A stretch of 50,167 nucleotides of DNA from Diplonema japonicum (lineage: Eukaryota; Euglenozoa; Diplonemea; Diplonemida; Diplonemidae), in NCBI GenBank assembly GCA_964019335.1, contig OZ025765.1, positions 1 to 50,167 on the forward strand, read 5' to 3'. A program made the translations under genes and the position numbers. Each line of letters starts with the position of its first letter. Within the stretch, counting starts at the first letter, position 1. Under the pieces are notes generated by a model. That model searched no databases. It saw only the letters and a program-made list of their open reading frames with translations, and was not told where the DNA came from. Positions 1-8,865 of the stretch are shown here, piece by piece.

Positions 1-229
1 GTTTGCGGGTTTGCGGGTTTGCGGGTTTGCGGGTTTGCGGGTTTGCGGGTTTGCGGGTTTGCGGGTTTGCGGGTTTGCGGGTTTGCGGGTTTGCGGTTTG
101 CGGGTTTGCGGGTTTGCGGGTTTGCGGGTTTGCGGGTTTGCGGGTTTGCGGGTTTGCGGGTTTGCGGGTTTGCGGGTTTGCGGGTTTGCGGGTTTGCGGG
201 TTTGCGGGTTTGCGGGTTTGCGGGTTTCA
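1..229. repeat. 8-bp tandem array, unit GGGTTTGC
   Basis: About 28 head-to-tail copies of an octamer run from the window edge, with one shortened unit near position 95. The array abuts the 3' end of the minus-strand retroelement across a T/A tract at 233-244. A short degenerate version of the same octamer lies at the other end of that element (8903-8950). The array continues past the window, so its true length is unknown. It is not the TTAGGG telomere repeat usual in Euglenozoa. Confidence 0.9.
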
Positions 230-301
230 GGGAAAAAAAAAAAAGTTTCACATCTTCCTATGGCGGGGGGGGGGAGAACAGCCCCCCACACCCCCGCTGG
301 C

Positions 302-3300
302 CTATCTGGCCAGCGAGCCTTTGGACCTCTTCTTGTGGGGTATGGGCCCCACCCGTGCCCTCCCCGACTCGAGCTGCAGCCAAGCCACCGCACTGTTCAC
401 CGGGGCCCAGTTCTCCTTGTTGCGCACCTTGACCGTGTCCCGCACCAGGTCGTCGCTCCCCAGCTCTTCCATCAACCTGTGCTCCGCCAAGAATTTGAAC
501 TGGGGCCCGGTCATCCCCTTGAGCTCACCCCTGCATATGTTGGCTTCGACCACGGTGCCATCCGCCCCCGTACCCTTCAGATAGATGTAGCCACCCTCCA
601 CACAATCCGAGTCAGTACTGGCCGATCGGGCCCGGGCCCGCTTCTTGTCCTTCTTGCTCCACTTCAGCTCTTCCAGGGTGGGGAGGTCCGTGGCAACCAC
701 CTCAGGCCGCCTCTCCCTGTCTTCCTCCTTCTTCCGGGCCAACAGCCCAAGGTACCTCTCAAAGGAGACGTCCTCGAACAACCCCGGGACCGTCACCACC
801 GCTGACTGCAGGTCGACCTCTTCAACACCCATCTTCCGCAGATGGTCCTGGACAGTGCGCCTCGTCTCCTTCTCGCAGGGCCCCCTCCCCTCGTAGACGT
901 CGAGGGTGACCTTCCTTCCATCCCTCACCCACGCCTTCACTTTGATCAGGTCCTTGACCTTTCCCACTGGGGCCCTTATCCTTGCGTCGCACCTCTCCAA
1001 GAACTCACGTAGTGTCACCTTGGTAGCGCCGGCTCCCGCCGCAATGCCCACTACCCCTTCCTTCCCCGGTGTCGGGTGGTGTCTGCACCCCCGGGTCTGC
1101 AACTTGACCACCCTCCATGCCGTTTCCAGAGTCCCCTTGAGCACGCCACCCTTGAAACGAACAGGTTGCACCGCCGAACACCCACACGCGTACGTGATCT
1201 GGAAATCCTGGACCGTCCTCGGGAACTCGAACTCGCGGTATGTTTCCGACTTCTGCACCTCACAACCCACAATGCGGCTGCGGCGCTCTCCGTCCGACCC
1301 ACCTTCCAAGCTTGCGAAGTACTGCTTTACCATCATGTATCCAAGTCCAGCGATACCAATCTGGCCAGCCATAGCCACCTCCAGTGGAACACCCAGCGAC
1401 TCGGCCTTCGCAAGAAGCATCTCCTCAGTCCTCTCCCTTCCAGGGTCCGTTCCTTCTTCAAGGATGATCTCCACCCGGCCCTCGAACTGGATGATGAACT
1501 TGAGCAGTCGGTCCCCCGGCCTCGCCCTCAGTGGCACCATCGCTCTCGGAATTGGGATGCCCATCACCACATCAATCGGGTCAAGCTGAACGAAGTCTCC
1601 CCCTACTTCCACCTGCTGTTCCCTTTCCGGTGCCCCGACTCCCATCAGCTGATCTCCCTCCGGCGTCTGGATCCCACCCCTAGGTGTGTCAGGCCCCGAC
1701 TGGCTGCCTCCGCTCGGTGCGTTCCCGCCCTCTTTGGTCCCTTCGGGGGCGTCATCCGCCTGCGGCTTCAGAGTCCTCCCACCGCCCTGTCTCTTCGCAG
1801 CTTGTTCCCTACAGAATTCGCTCACGGTCATCTTCCTCGTAGCAGTTGTCGCACTCTGGTCCCCCTTGTTCGAGTCCCTCTGGGCCTCCGTATCCCCCTT
1901 AGGACACTCGTCCAAGGTCTGGTTCACCGCAGCGTCAGTCGCCCCTTGTCTCTTCCCATCTTCCTGGGCCTTCGGGTCAAGCCCCCCTCCCTGCCCAGCC
2001 CTCTCGCTGGATCCTGTTCCGGCCATCTCCGTGTCTTCTCCTCCCGGCGAGGCTGCTTCGAGTCCTGCTCCCGCTTTCCCTTGTGTTCCACCCTCCACCG
2101 GTTCCGCCTTTCGCTGCTGCTGCATTCGGGCGTCCAGGTCCTTCTTCGTCTGCTCCAGAAGGGCATCCAGCTGGTGGGCCACCGTGATTGGGGGTCCGCC
2201 TCCCTGTCCCTTCACTTCCCTCTCGGACGACTCCTCAGCTTCGGTGGTTTTTTCATTGCCGAAGGAGTCCTCTGTGAGGTCAGTGTTGGATTCAGTGTTG
2301 GGTTCGTTGTTCGCTTCCACGTTGTCCTTTTTTTCCTCTTCGCCGTCCGGTACCGGGGGCCCTGGATCCAACTGTACAGGCCCTTTGACTAACAGCGCCC
2401 CTGCTATCGATCTCATCATGGCCGTTGACACCTCTTGGACCACACGCCTGTGTATCGAGACTCTGTCCCCGTGAGCCCGCGCAGCTATGCTCCTGGACAG
2501 TTTCTTCGTGAGGTAGACTGCTGCCTCCCCGAACCCCCCAAAGGTCTCCATCGCGAAAGGTACAAAGGCCACGCGTGTCTTGGCGAGCTCCGCCTCATAC
2601 TTCTGGCGCTTGTAGTGTTCCGCCTTCGCCGCTGCGTACCCCGCAGTCTTCGCCGCCTGGTTGACACAAGACTCGTTCCTCGGGTGCACGATGACCGCGT
2701 CCATAGCCATTGGGCGGGAACCCCCCACCCCACCTGGGAAGAACACGTCCGCCGGGCGCTGGGACGACCCCGGGATCAGCCCCGTCTTCTCCATCGTTGC
2801 GCTCACCCCGGCCCACTGACAGTGTCTGTGGATGGTCTCCTTCACCCGGTCGTGCCTCGCAATCCTGGCGTTGCCGCATCCCTGGGCATGGTCACCCCAT
2901 ACGTCCATCCCCTCAGTCTTGCACCTCGGGTCGTGGCAGCTCTCACCCTGCTTGTAGACCGGAGCCCCCAACCACCACTTGATCAGAGCCCCAAACTCGT
3001 TGTCCGACAGCTGGTTGTAGAAGTCAGGCGTCGCCGTCAACCACGCCCCCGCATAGTGCATTGACTCCGACATCAACCTCGCTCTCGAGCGTGCATCTGC
3101 TTTCGCCAAGAGGTCCTCCAGCGCCTTCTCATCAAGCACCCTAGAGAGCCACCTCTGGCTGCAGATGTGGGGGGCCTTGGCCACCATGTCGGGTGTAATC
3201 TGCATGCCGCCTTTCGTCCTGTTGAACCACTCGAGCCAGCTCCCCCATACACCCCCTTCCAGCCCATGTTCGTATTTGGGATCCAGCTCCTTGCACAGCT

Positions 3301-6300
3301 TCATCGTCGACGCCCTCGAAGCCATGTTGGCCGCGCGCAGGTGCTCCTGGCAGCTCCTCATCCCAAGCCCACCGACTTTTACGGACAGTTTCGCCTGCTG
3401 CCATTCTTTCGACCCGCTCTCGAACTGCATGCCGCACACCTTCGACATCGTCTTCCGCACCATCTCGTCGAACCTGTGCATGACCCCTCCCACATGCGAG
3501 TCTGGGACCACTCTCATGTAAAACACCAGTTTGCTGTATGAGCTGCAATACCGGAGAAGTGTGTACCCTGTCTGCCTCCCCACCTTGGTCAGCATGTCGA
3601 AGTTCTCTTCCAGCGCGTCCAAGCGTTTGTTCAGAAAGGCTTGCGTGTACTCCGGCGATCCTATCGGCGCCCCCAGGAGCATGAAGTTCCTCTCTTTGTG
3701 GAAATTCTCTTCTGTCAGGCCATCGAAGCCTGTGTCCTCCACTGTCTGGGGGAGGTCGCCACTAACCCATATGAGCTCGCACTTCTGGGGTTTCACTTTC
3801 AGCCCTATCATTCCGCTCAGCTCACACAAGATGTTGTACGCCTTTCTCACTTCATCCACATTCCCCACAAGGACGCCATCGTCCAGGTAGAACTGGAGGA
3901 TGTCCAGGTTGCAGTCTTCACTTATCTTGTTCACCAGGGGTTGGATGGCCAGAGAGAACAGCAGTGGTCCCATCGGGTCCCCCTGTTGCACCCCTTCCTG
4001 GGACTTAATCACCTTTCCGTTGTAGTATAATTGGGAGGGCACCCTGTAGCACCAATCGGCCCACGCATACAGCCCCGACGCTTGCTCATAGGCCTGTGAG
4101 CACAGCTGTCTCCGACAAACACTGTTGAAGGCGTTGGCGTAGTCGATCTTGAGGATCACCTTGTTTTCCTGCTTGTTGCCCCGTTCCCTGTCCACATACT
4201 GCCTGATGGTGTGTATAGCCGCCTCCATTCCAGCAGGGACCGATACCCCCACCTGGCCGCCTTTCTTCAGGTACGAAGAGGCCACTTCCGGAGCGATCTT
4301 CTTCACAAGGGATTTCCCCACCAGCCGACGCAGCACATCCCCAACGGCTATGGGCCGCACGTCCCTGTCGTTCTTCTTGAGGGCCACAAGGTTCGCCCCT
4401 GCCATCAGCGGAGCCACCTCCCTAGGGGCCGTGCCTCTAGCTAATGCGTTGACTGCCCTCGTCACCGACATCAAACAGCCTTGAGACTCAAAAGCTCCGT
4501 CCACCGCGTCCTTGATGTGCTGGGCTCTCAGACCAGTCGGTCCCGCAGCAGTCCCCCTCGGGAAGTCCCTGATTGCGTCCAGCACTTCTTCCGGCAAGAC
4601 TTCTACCGCTTCCTTCGTCTTCGCCGGGTTGTCCCATTGGGGGTGTAGTGGCTCTGGATGTTTGCTCTGCAGCGCTCTCCAACAATCCTCATTGTCTTCC
4701 GCCAGCCCCTGGGCTACAAGCGCCGCGTTTCCTGCCGAGAACCTCCCTTTGCTGCACAGTTCCGTGGCCCTGGCGACCTTAGAGACCTCGTCGTTCTTAG
4801 GTTCCCCCTTCTCACCTGATTCCAGCTTATTCCAGAGGGCCATGTAATTTCCCTTCTCCCACTCCTCCAATCTGGCCTGGACACTCAGCTCCGTCTCCTT
4901 GTCCCGCTTCTTCCCTCCCCTCTTCTTCCACAGGCAGGCTTTGGGGAGCATCGCCACCAGCAGCCAAGCCTCCTCTGTGTTGTCCTTCACCGCCCGGCCC
5001 AGAGTGTGCTTAAGGGTAAGCCCCCACAGTCTTTGAAGGCTCGTCAGGATCGACCCCATGGTCGTGACGTTCATGGCGGCTATGGCTTCCAGGCTGGGTA
5101 ACTCGGTCCTCGTCGGGGCCGGCGGGGGGGTCGTGTATTCCCCTTCCCTTCGCACCGCCTTTTTGCACTCGTCGTGGCACCCCTGACCCTTCCACACACA
5201 GCCCCTGCACACCAGGCACCTCTTGAGGTCCAGTCTCCTCAGAACACTCTCCAGGATCTCATCACTCTCCAGGTGCCCATCCAGGTGACACTTCCATACC
5301 CTTGTCGAGTTGAACGGGGTCGTGCTTTTGCACTTCGACCTAGCGCAGTTCGCCACCGGACAGTACAGGAATTGCTGGTTCCTTGCCCCCATCTGGTCCA
5401 ACACCCCTGCCTTCCCGTATCCAGGGATTGCACGGTCTATTATGTCCCACTCCCCGATGTCCTCACCCGGGGCCTCGGAGGGTTGCTTACCTGCCTTTTG
5501 TAGAGCAACCGATTGGGACTCATCAAGGAGCATCATCATCGACTCCTCCTCTCCGACTGCATACTCGTAGTGGTTGCCGTTGTACGCCAGCACCACCACC
5601 TTCTCATGGTCGGAGTTGTACTCCCCTATCATCAGGACTGGGTTGTTCCCCCCAGCAACCACGAGTATCGTGCGGCCAAACGCTTGTGCTGCGGCTGCCA
5701 GGCACAAGTGGTTCCACGTCGCCGCTGTGCCCATCCCTTCCAAGTACCGGTCCCAACCCTCGCTGCAAAACGGGGCATAGTGCTCCTCCCGGTGTTTCAT
5801 CCATTCTACAACCTCGCTCCTGATGTGGGTGTGGTCCCCGTAGGCTTCCCCGAGCGAACCAGCCAGGGTGTGGAACATGCAGTTCCCGTCCTTCTCTGTC
5901 AATCTCCTTGTCAGCTTGAAGCTCTTCATGATCTCGTCCACTGACTTGCCAGCCCTGGGTTGTTTGTTGGGGTTCCACAGATTCCGCTGCCTGTGTAGTG
6001 CACAGTGCATCTGGTTCAACGAGCACACCACAGCACACGTTCCACAGAGGTTCACCTTCATGTTCCTCGCCTGCTCTTGTTTCACAAAATGATGGTGGAC
6101 CGCATTGAGGTGTTTAACTAGACAGCTTGCCACACTGGTGTGGAAAGAGCAGCCTTCCATCCGGCATTGATGTTTGTCTGTTCCTTCTTTTTCCCCCTCC
6201 TTCTGCGCCTCCGTGTGCTCATCATCCAAATCCATGGGGGGAGTGTCACCACCTCCTTGCAACGCGTCCCCTGCCAGCGTCAAGTCCGCAAAGGGGTCCA

Positions 6301-6532
6301 GGTGTTCGGCCTGAAAGAGCTTATCCTCCGTCTCAGCTCGTTCCTTCGCTGCTTGCTTGGCGTCCTCCTTCTTTTTTCTGCGTCTTGAGCTTCTAGGCGG
6401 GCCCAAGTACACCGGCAGGTAGTGACCTCTCGATCCGCATCTTGTCTTCCTCAGCTTTACCGGTCCGAATCTCTGGGTCAGGTCAGCACCAGCTTTCCCC
6501 ACCATCACTTCCAACATGGCCCAGAGCGACAT
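302..6532 (-). CDS. Retroelement polyprotein: zinc fingers, OTU protease, reverse transcriptase, restriction-like endonuclease
   Basis: The first ATG in the frame is at 6532; the frame itself is open up to a TGA at 6622-6620. Numbering from the non-ATG frame start at 6565, a C2H2-like finger lies near residues 134-158 and a Cys/His cluster near 174-191. An OTU-type cysteine protease follows near 225-337, with the DGNCMF nucleophile motif and a late NHYEY histidine motif. A further Cys/His-rich stretch is near 395-475. The reverse transcriptase spans about 650-910 (GVQQGDP and FYLDDG motifs). A restriction-like endonuclease spans about 1210-1300, with a Cys/His knuckle, RHD, then RPAD followed by a downstream Asp. 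About 750 residues follow: an acidic, disordered linker and a conserved-looking C-terminal region of unknown role. The enzyme would nick target DNA and prime reverse transcription there; the OTU part may process the polyprotein or remove ubiquitin. Confidence 0.9.
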   Translation of the reverse strand: MSLWAMLEVMVGKAGADLTQRFGPVKLRKTRCGSRGHYLPVYLGPPRSSRRRKKKEDAKQAAKERAETEDKLFQAEHLDPFADLTLAGDALQGGGDTPPMDLDDEHTEAQKEGEKEGTDKHQCRMEGCSFHTSVASCLVKHLNAVHHHFVKQEQARNMKVNLCGTCAVVCSLNQMHCALHRQRNLWNPNKQPRAGKSVDEIMKSFKLTRRLTEKDGNCMFHTLAGSLGEAYGDHTHIRSEVVEWMKHREEHYAPFCSEGWDRYLEGMGTAATWNHLCLAAAAQAFGRTILVVAGGNNPVLMIGEYNSDHEKVVVLAYNGNHYEYAVGEEESMMMLLDESQSVALQKAGKQPSEAPGEDIGEWDIIDRAIPGYGKAGVLDQMGARNQQFLYCPVANCARSKCKSTTPFNSTRVWKCHLDGHLESDEILESVLRRLDLKRCLVCRGCVWKGQGCHDECKKAVRREGEYTTPPPAPTRTELPSLEAIAAMNVTTMGSILTSLQRLWGLTLKHTLGRAVKDNTEEAWLLVAMLPKACLWKKRGGKKRDKETELSVQARLEEWEKGNYMALWNKLESGEKGEPKNDEVSKVARATELCSKGRFSAGNAALVAQGLAEDNEDCWRALQSKHPEPLHPQWDNPAKTKEAVEVLPEEVLDAIRDFPRGTAAGPTGLRAQHIKDAVDGAFESQGCLMSVTRAVNALARGTAPREVAPLMAGANLVALKKNDRDVRPIAVGDVLRRLVGKSLVKKIAPEVASSYLKKGGQVGVSVPAGMEAAIHTIRQYVDRERGNKQENKVILKIDYANAFNSVCRRQLCSQAYEQASGLYAWADWCYRVPSQLYYNGKVIKSQEGVQQGDPMGPLLFSLAIQPLVNKISEDCNLDILQFYLDDGVLVGNVDEVRKAYNILCELSGMIGLKVKPQKCELIWVSGDLPQTVEDTGFDGLTEENFHKERNFMLLGAPIGSPEYTQAFLNKRLDALEENFDMLTKVGRQTGYTLLRYCSSYSKLVFYMRVVPDSHVGGVMHRFDEMVRKTMSKVCGMQFESGSKEWQQAKLSVKVGGLGMRSCQEHLRAANMASRASTMKLCKELDPKYEHGLEGGVWGSWLEWFNRTKGGMQITPDMVAKAPHICSQRWLSRVLDEKALEDLLAKADARSRARLMSESMHYAGAWLTATPDFYNQLSDNEFGALIKWWLGAPVYKQGESCHDPRCKTEGMDVWGDHAQGCGNARIARHDRVKETIHRHCQWAGVSATMEKTGLIPGSSQRPADVFFPGGVGGSRPMAMDAVIVHPRNESCVNQAAKTAGYAAAKAEHYKRQKYEAELAKTRVAFVPFAMETFGGFGEAAVYLTKKLSRSIAARAHGDRVSIHRRVVQEVSTAMMRSIAGALLVKGPVQLDPGPPVPDGEEEKKDNVEANNEPNTESNTDLTEDSFGNEKTTEAEESSEREVKGQGGGPPITVAHQLDALLEQTKKDLDARMQQQRKAEPVEGGTQGKAGAGLEAASPGGEDTEMAGTGSSERAGQGGGLDPKAQEDGKRQGATDAAVNQTLDECPKGDTEAQRDSNKGDQSATTATRKMTVSEFCREQAAKRQGGGRTLKPQADDAPEGTKEGGNAPSGGSQSGPDTPRGGIQTPEGDQLMGVGAPEREQQVEVGGDFVQLDPIDVVMGIPIPRAMVPLRARPGDRLLKFIIQFEGRVEIILEEGTDPGRERTEEMLLAKAESLGVPLEVAMAGQIGIAGLGYMMVKQYFASLEGGSDGERRSRIVGCEVQKSETYREFEFPRTVQDFQITYACGCSAVQPVRFKGGVLKGTLETAWRVVKLQTRGCRHHPTPGKEGVVGIAAGAGATKVTLREFLERCDARIRAPVGKVKDLIKVKAWVRDGRKVTLDVYEGRGPCEKETRRTVQDHLRKMGVEEVDLQSAVVTVPGLFEDVSFERYLGLLARKKEEDRERRPEVVATDLPTLEELKWSKKDKKRARARSASTDSDCVEGGYIYLKGTGADGTVVEANICRGELKGMTGPQFKFLAEHRLMEELGSDDLVRDTVKVRNKENWAPVNSAVAWLQLESGRARVGPIPHKKRSKGSLAR

Positions 6533-6619
6533 CAGCCCCCCTATCCAAACTGAAGTGCTTCCCACCAGAGTGCCCCCTACTGCTAGCCAAGCGAGCTCCC
6601 CAGCGGACCATTCATCCCC

Positions 6620-7642
6620 TCAGGGCCCCACCTGTACCCTTGACCTGCAGGTGGTCCTCCTGTTGCTCCCCAGCCTCTTCCACAACACTGCCACATGCAG
6701 GAAGGAGGGGGCCATCCCAATGCCCGCCCCCAGCACCTGCCTCACCCCTGGGATCAGCAAGAGGGAGACCAGGGCGACCCAGGCCCACACCCCCAGGTGC
6801 TCCCATCTCACCCCTTCCTTGCTGTGTCCCGTCCGTCTGCGGTGCCTCCTTGTGCCAGTTGCAGCCCCAGGTGCCAGGATTCTGGGTGCCAGGGGTTGGG
6901 CTCCAGGCGTTCCCACCTCAGTCCACTTCAGCCCCATTGCAGGGTCATCTGGCTTCTGTTCCAGGGCGGCCTCGTGTTCCTCTCTGCGGGCCCTCCTCCT
7001 CCCTTCTTTCCTCGCACGACAGTGCCTTTTCTTCTCCTGTCTGGCAGCCTCCCTCGCCCCCTCCCTCGCCTTGGTCCTCTTCTCCCAACGCCTCTGAAGG
7101 GCCGTTTCGCTCCTGTGCCTCCTCCTGTTCTTCTTCCGCTTGGGCACTGGCTTAGGTTCCCTGCCACCCATGGCAATCCAGGGGGCTCTTTTCTGTCTTC
7201 TCACAAGGGTGTGCAGTGGTGCTCTCACATCGCTCACAGCCTCCACCCCAACCACACCTTGGCGGGCGGTGGGGGTGGGTGCTGGGTCCCCCTGGTTGTT
7301 TGAAAAGAAAAAAGGTTCCTCCTTGTTTGTTTTTTTTTTTTCTTTCCCTTCCACCCTCAAAAAAAGCCCCTGGCCCTTGGGGACCAGGGTGTACACCTCC
7401 GTAGAGGGTCCAGAAAAAATGGGGGGCAGAGAGGGAGGGGCACTACCTTCTCTCGGGTGTGCTGTCTCTCCCTCTGCCTTTTTTTCCTCCAAAGAGGGTC
7501 TGTTTTTCACCTCCGTGGAGGGTCCCTCTGGAGAGGGCTCTATAAAAGAAAAAGGGGGGGACGAATGGGGGGGAGGAACACTACCCTCTCTCGGGAGTGC
7601 CACCTCTTCCCCTTTCTCTCTATTTTCCTCCGAAGAGGGTTC
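6620..7642 (-). CDS. Basic linker ORF of the retroelement, with a hydrophobic segment
   Basis: This frame is open from the T10 tract that ends the AlkB ORF down to a single TGA at 6622-6620, after which the same frame continues into the OTU/RT protein. It carries imperfect internal repeats of a PREGS...PSTEV type near the N-terminus, a very Arg/Lys-rich middle, and one hydrophobic stretch (WAWVALVSLLLIPG) near the C-terminus that could be a membrane segment. No good ATG occurs at its start, so expression probably needs a -1 shift from the AlkB frame or a downstream start. I recognise no enzyme domain. A nucleic-acid-binding, Gag-like role is only an inference from the basic composition. Confidence 0.55.
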   Translation of the reverse strand, partial: EPSSEENREKGEEVALPREGSVPPPHSSPPFSFIEPSPEGPSTEVKNRPSLEEKKAEGETAHPREGSAPPSLPPIFSGPSTEVYTLVPKGQGLFLRVEGKEKKKTNKEEPFFFSNNQGDPAPTPTARQGVVGVEAVSDVRAPLHTLVRRQKRAPWIAMGGREPKPVPKRKKNRRRHRSETALQRRWEKRTKAREGAREAARQEKKRHCRARKEGRRRARREEHEAALEQKPDDPAMGLKWTEVGTPGAQPLAPRILAPGAATGTRRHRRRTGHSKEGVRWEHLGVWAWVALVSLLLIPGVRQVLGAGIGMAPSFLHVAVLWKRLGSNRRTTCRSRVQVGP

Positions 7643-8694
7643 TAAAAAAAAAAGGGGGCAGGTGGGGCACTATCCTCTCTTGGGAGTGCCACCCCCCCTT
7701 GCCCACAAAAAAGGGGATCTAAAAAAGGGGGTTCGTCTGTTAACCCAGGGGATGGGTCTTCCTGGGGTGTGCAGGTGAGCTTGGGGCCTACCACACACAG
7801 GGTGATCGACACCCTGACACCAGTGGACATCCCGGACGGGATGTGGTGCGTCCACTGGTGTCTTGCTTCACCTTCCAACAATGCCCATGAGAAGGGGGGC
7901 ACCAGGTATTTCGCCACCCTGTCCCCCCTCCTCATGACCATTGTGGTCTCGGCTCCGTACGAGAGGACTAGGACAATCGGTCCCAGCCTTGCGTCGTCCT
8001 TGTGGGCGGCAATCCCACAACCAGACTTGTACTTGTTGACAAGTACCTGGTTGGGGACCACCTCAAGCCCTGCGGCGGCGGCCACCTCCCTCACCCACCC
8101 CTCCGCCCCCCCTGGGATCCCTGTGGTGGGGCGCACCTTGGCGTTCGTCCCCTCCCACCAGTACCCGTATTGGAGGGTCTCCCTCCCTGAGTTCTCAGAC
8201 AGGGCCTCCCACTTTCCTGAAAGCAGGGCTTTCAGGAAGGCAGGGGCCAGGCCCGTCCTCAACCCAGGAGGGTGTTCACCATACACCAGTACCCACCCCT
8301 TTTTTTCTCCCTCTTTTCTTCCCTCTTCAACAATAGCAGGGTCAGCTGCAGGGGTCGTGGTTGCGGTGGTCGTGGCTGTGGCAGGGGCAGCTGCAGCGGT
8401 CTCAGTTGCAGTGATCAGGGTGGCAGGGTCGGCTGCGGCGTTCAGGGCGGCTGGGGCGGCTGTGGCTGTAGCAGTGGTGGTCAAAACCGCAGTCTCTGCT
8501 AGTGATTTTTTTATTTTATTATTTTTTTTTTCTAAAGGGGGGTGGGGGGATCTAGGGGGTGGGGATTCATACTGCCCAACCAGATTGCCTGGTTGGGTGG
8601 GTCTCGGCGCCGTGTGCTGTGGGCTGCAGGCTTGCTCCTGCAGGCTGCAGCTGCAGCTGTGGTCACCTCCTCCTGCAAGTCGTCTTGGATCCAT
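7642..8694 (-). CDS. AlkB-like Fe(II)/2-oxoglutarate dioxygenase of the retroelement
   Basis: The ATG at 8694 directly follows a run of about 17 A on the coding strand. The N-terminal half is low complexity (Ala/Thr-rich). The C-terminal half fits the AlkB fold: an N-K-Y motif, the iron-binding HKD, LSYGAET, a distal His in WTHHIP, and the 2-oxoglutarate-binding Arg in RVSIT. AlkB enzymes remove alkyl groups from bases in RNA or DNA by oxidation. The domain is known in several plant RNA viruses; I do not know it as a standard part of retrotransposons. The frame ends on a TAG that overlaps a T10 tract, and a -1 slip there would continue into the linker ORF. A role in repairing the element's RNA is inference. 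Confidence 0.8.
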   Translation of the reverse strand: MDPRRLAGGGDHSCSCSLQEQACSPQHTAPRPTQPGNLVGQYESPPPRSPHPPLEKKNNKIKKSLAETAVLTTTATATAAPAALNAAADPATLITATETAAAAPATATTTATTTPAADPAIVEEGRKEGEKKGWVLVYGEHPPGLRTGLAPAFLKALLSGKWEALSENSGRETLQYGYWWEGTNAKVRPTTGIPGGAEGWVREVAAAAGLEVVPNQVLVNKYKSGCGIAAHKDDARLGPIVLVLSYGAETTMVMRRGDRVAKYLVPPFSWALLEGEARHQWTHHIPSGMSTGVRVSITLCVVGPKLTCTPQEDPSPGLTDEPPFLDPLFCGQGGVALPREDSAPPAPFFF

Positions 8695-8711
8695 TTTTTT
8701 TTTTTTTTTTG
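8695..8711 (-). promoter_or_regulatory. A-tract leader directly 5' of the AlkB start codon
   Basis: On the coding strand a run of about 17 A ends in the A of the ATG at 8694. The same arrangement is found at several + strand genes here (15921, 42739, 44487), so it may be a translation-leader feature rather than chance. Confidence 0.4.
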
Positions 8712-8865
8712 TTTTATAGTGTGTGTTGGGGGGGAGGGGATCCTTTTGTTGAGTGGCAGGCAGGCCGACAGGCAAAACAACCCCCCCAGACGACAGCGAC
8801 AACGGACAACAGACGCAGCAGCAAACCCAGGCAGAGGCAGCAGGCACCAGCAGAACACAAACAAC

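Noticed and set aside
1-229. Telomere at the window start
   Set aside because: The unit is not TTAGGG-like, and a degenerate copy lies inside the window at 8903. It remains possible only as a subtelomeric repeat.
3-805. Plus-strand frames starting in the octamer array
   Set aside because: The array has a period of 8, so frames rotate through it; the downstream parts are antisense to the RT protein.
1076-2392. 438-codon plus-strand frame
   Set aside because: Antisense to the acidic linker of the RT polyprotein; no start context or domain.
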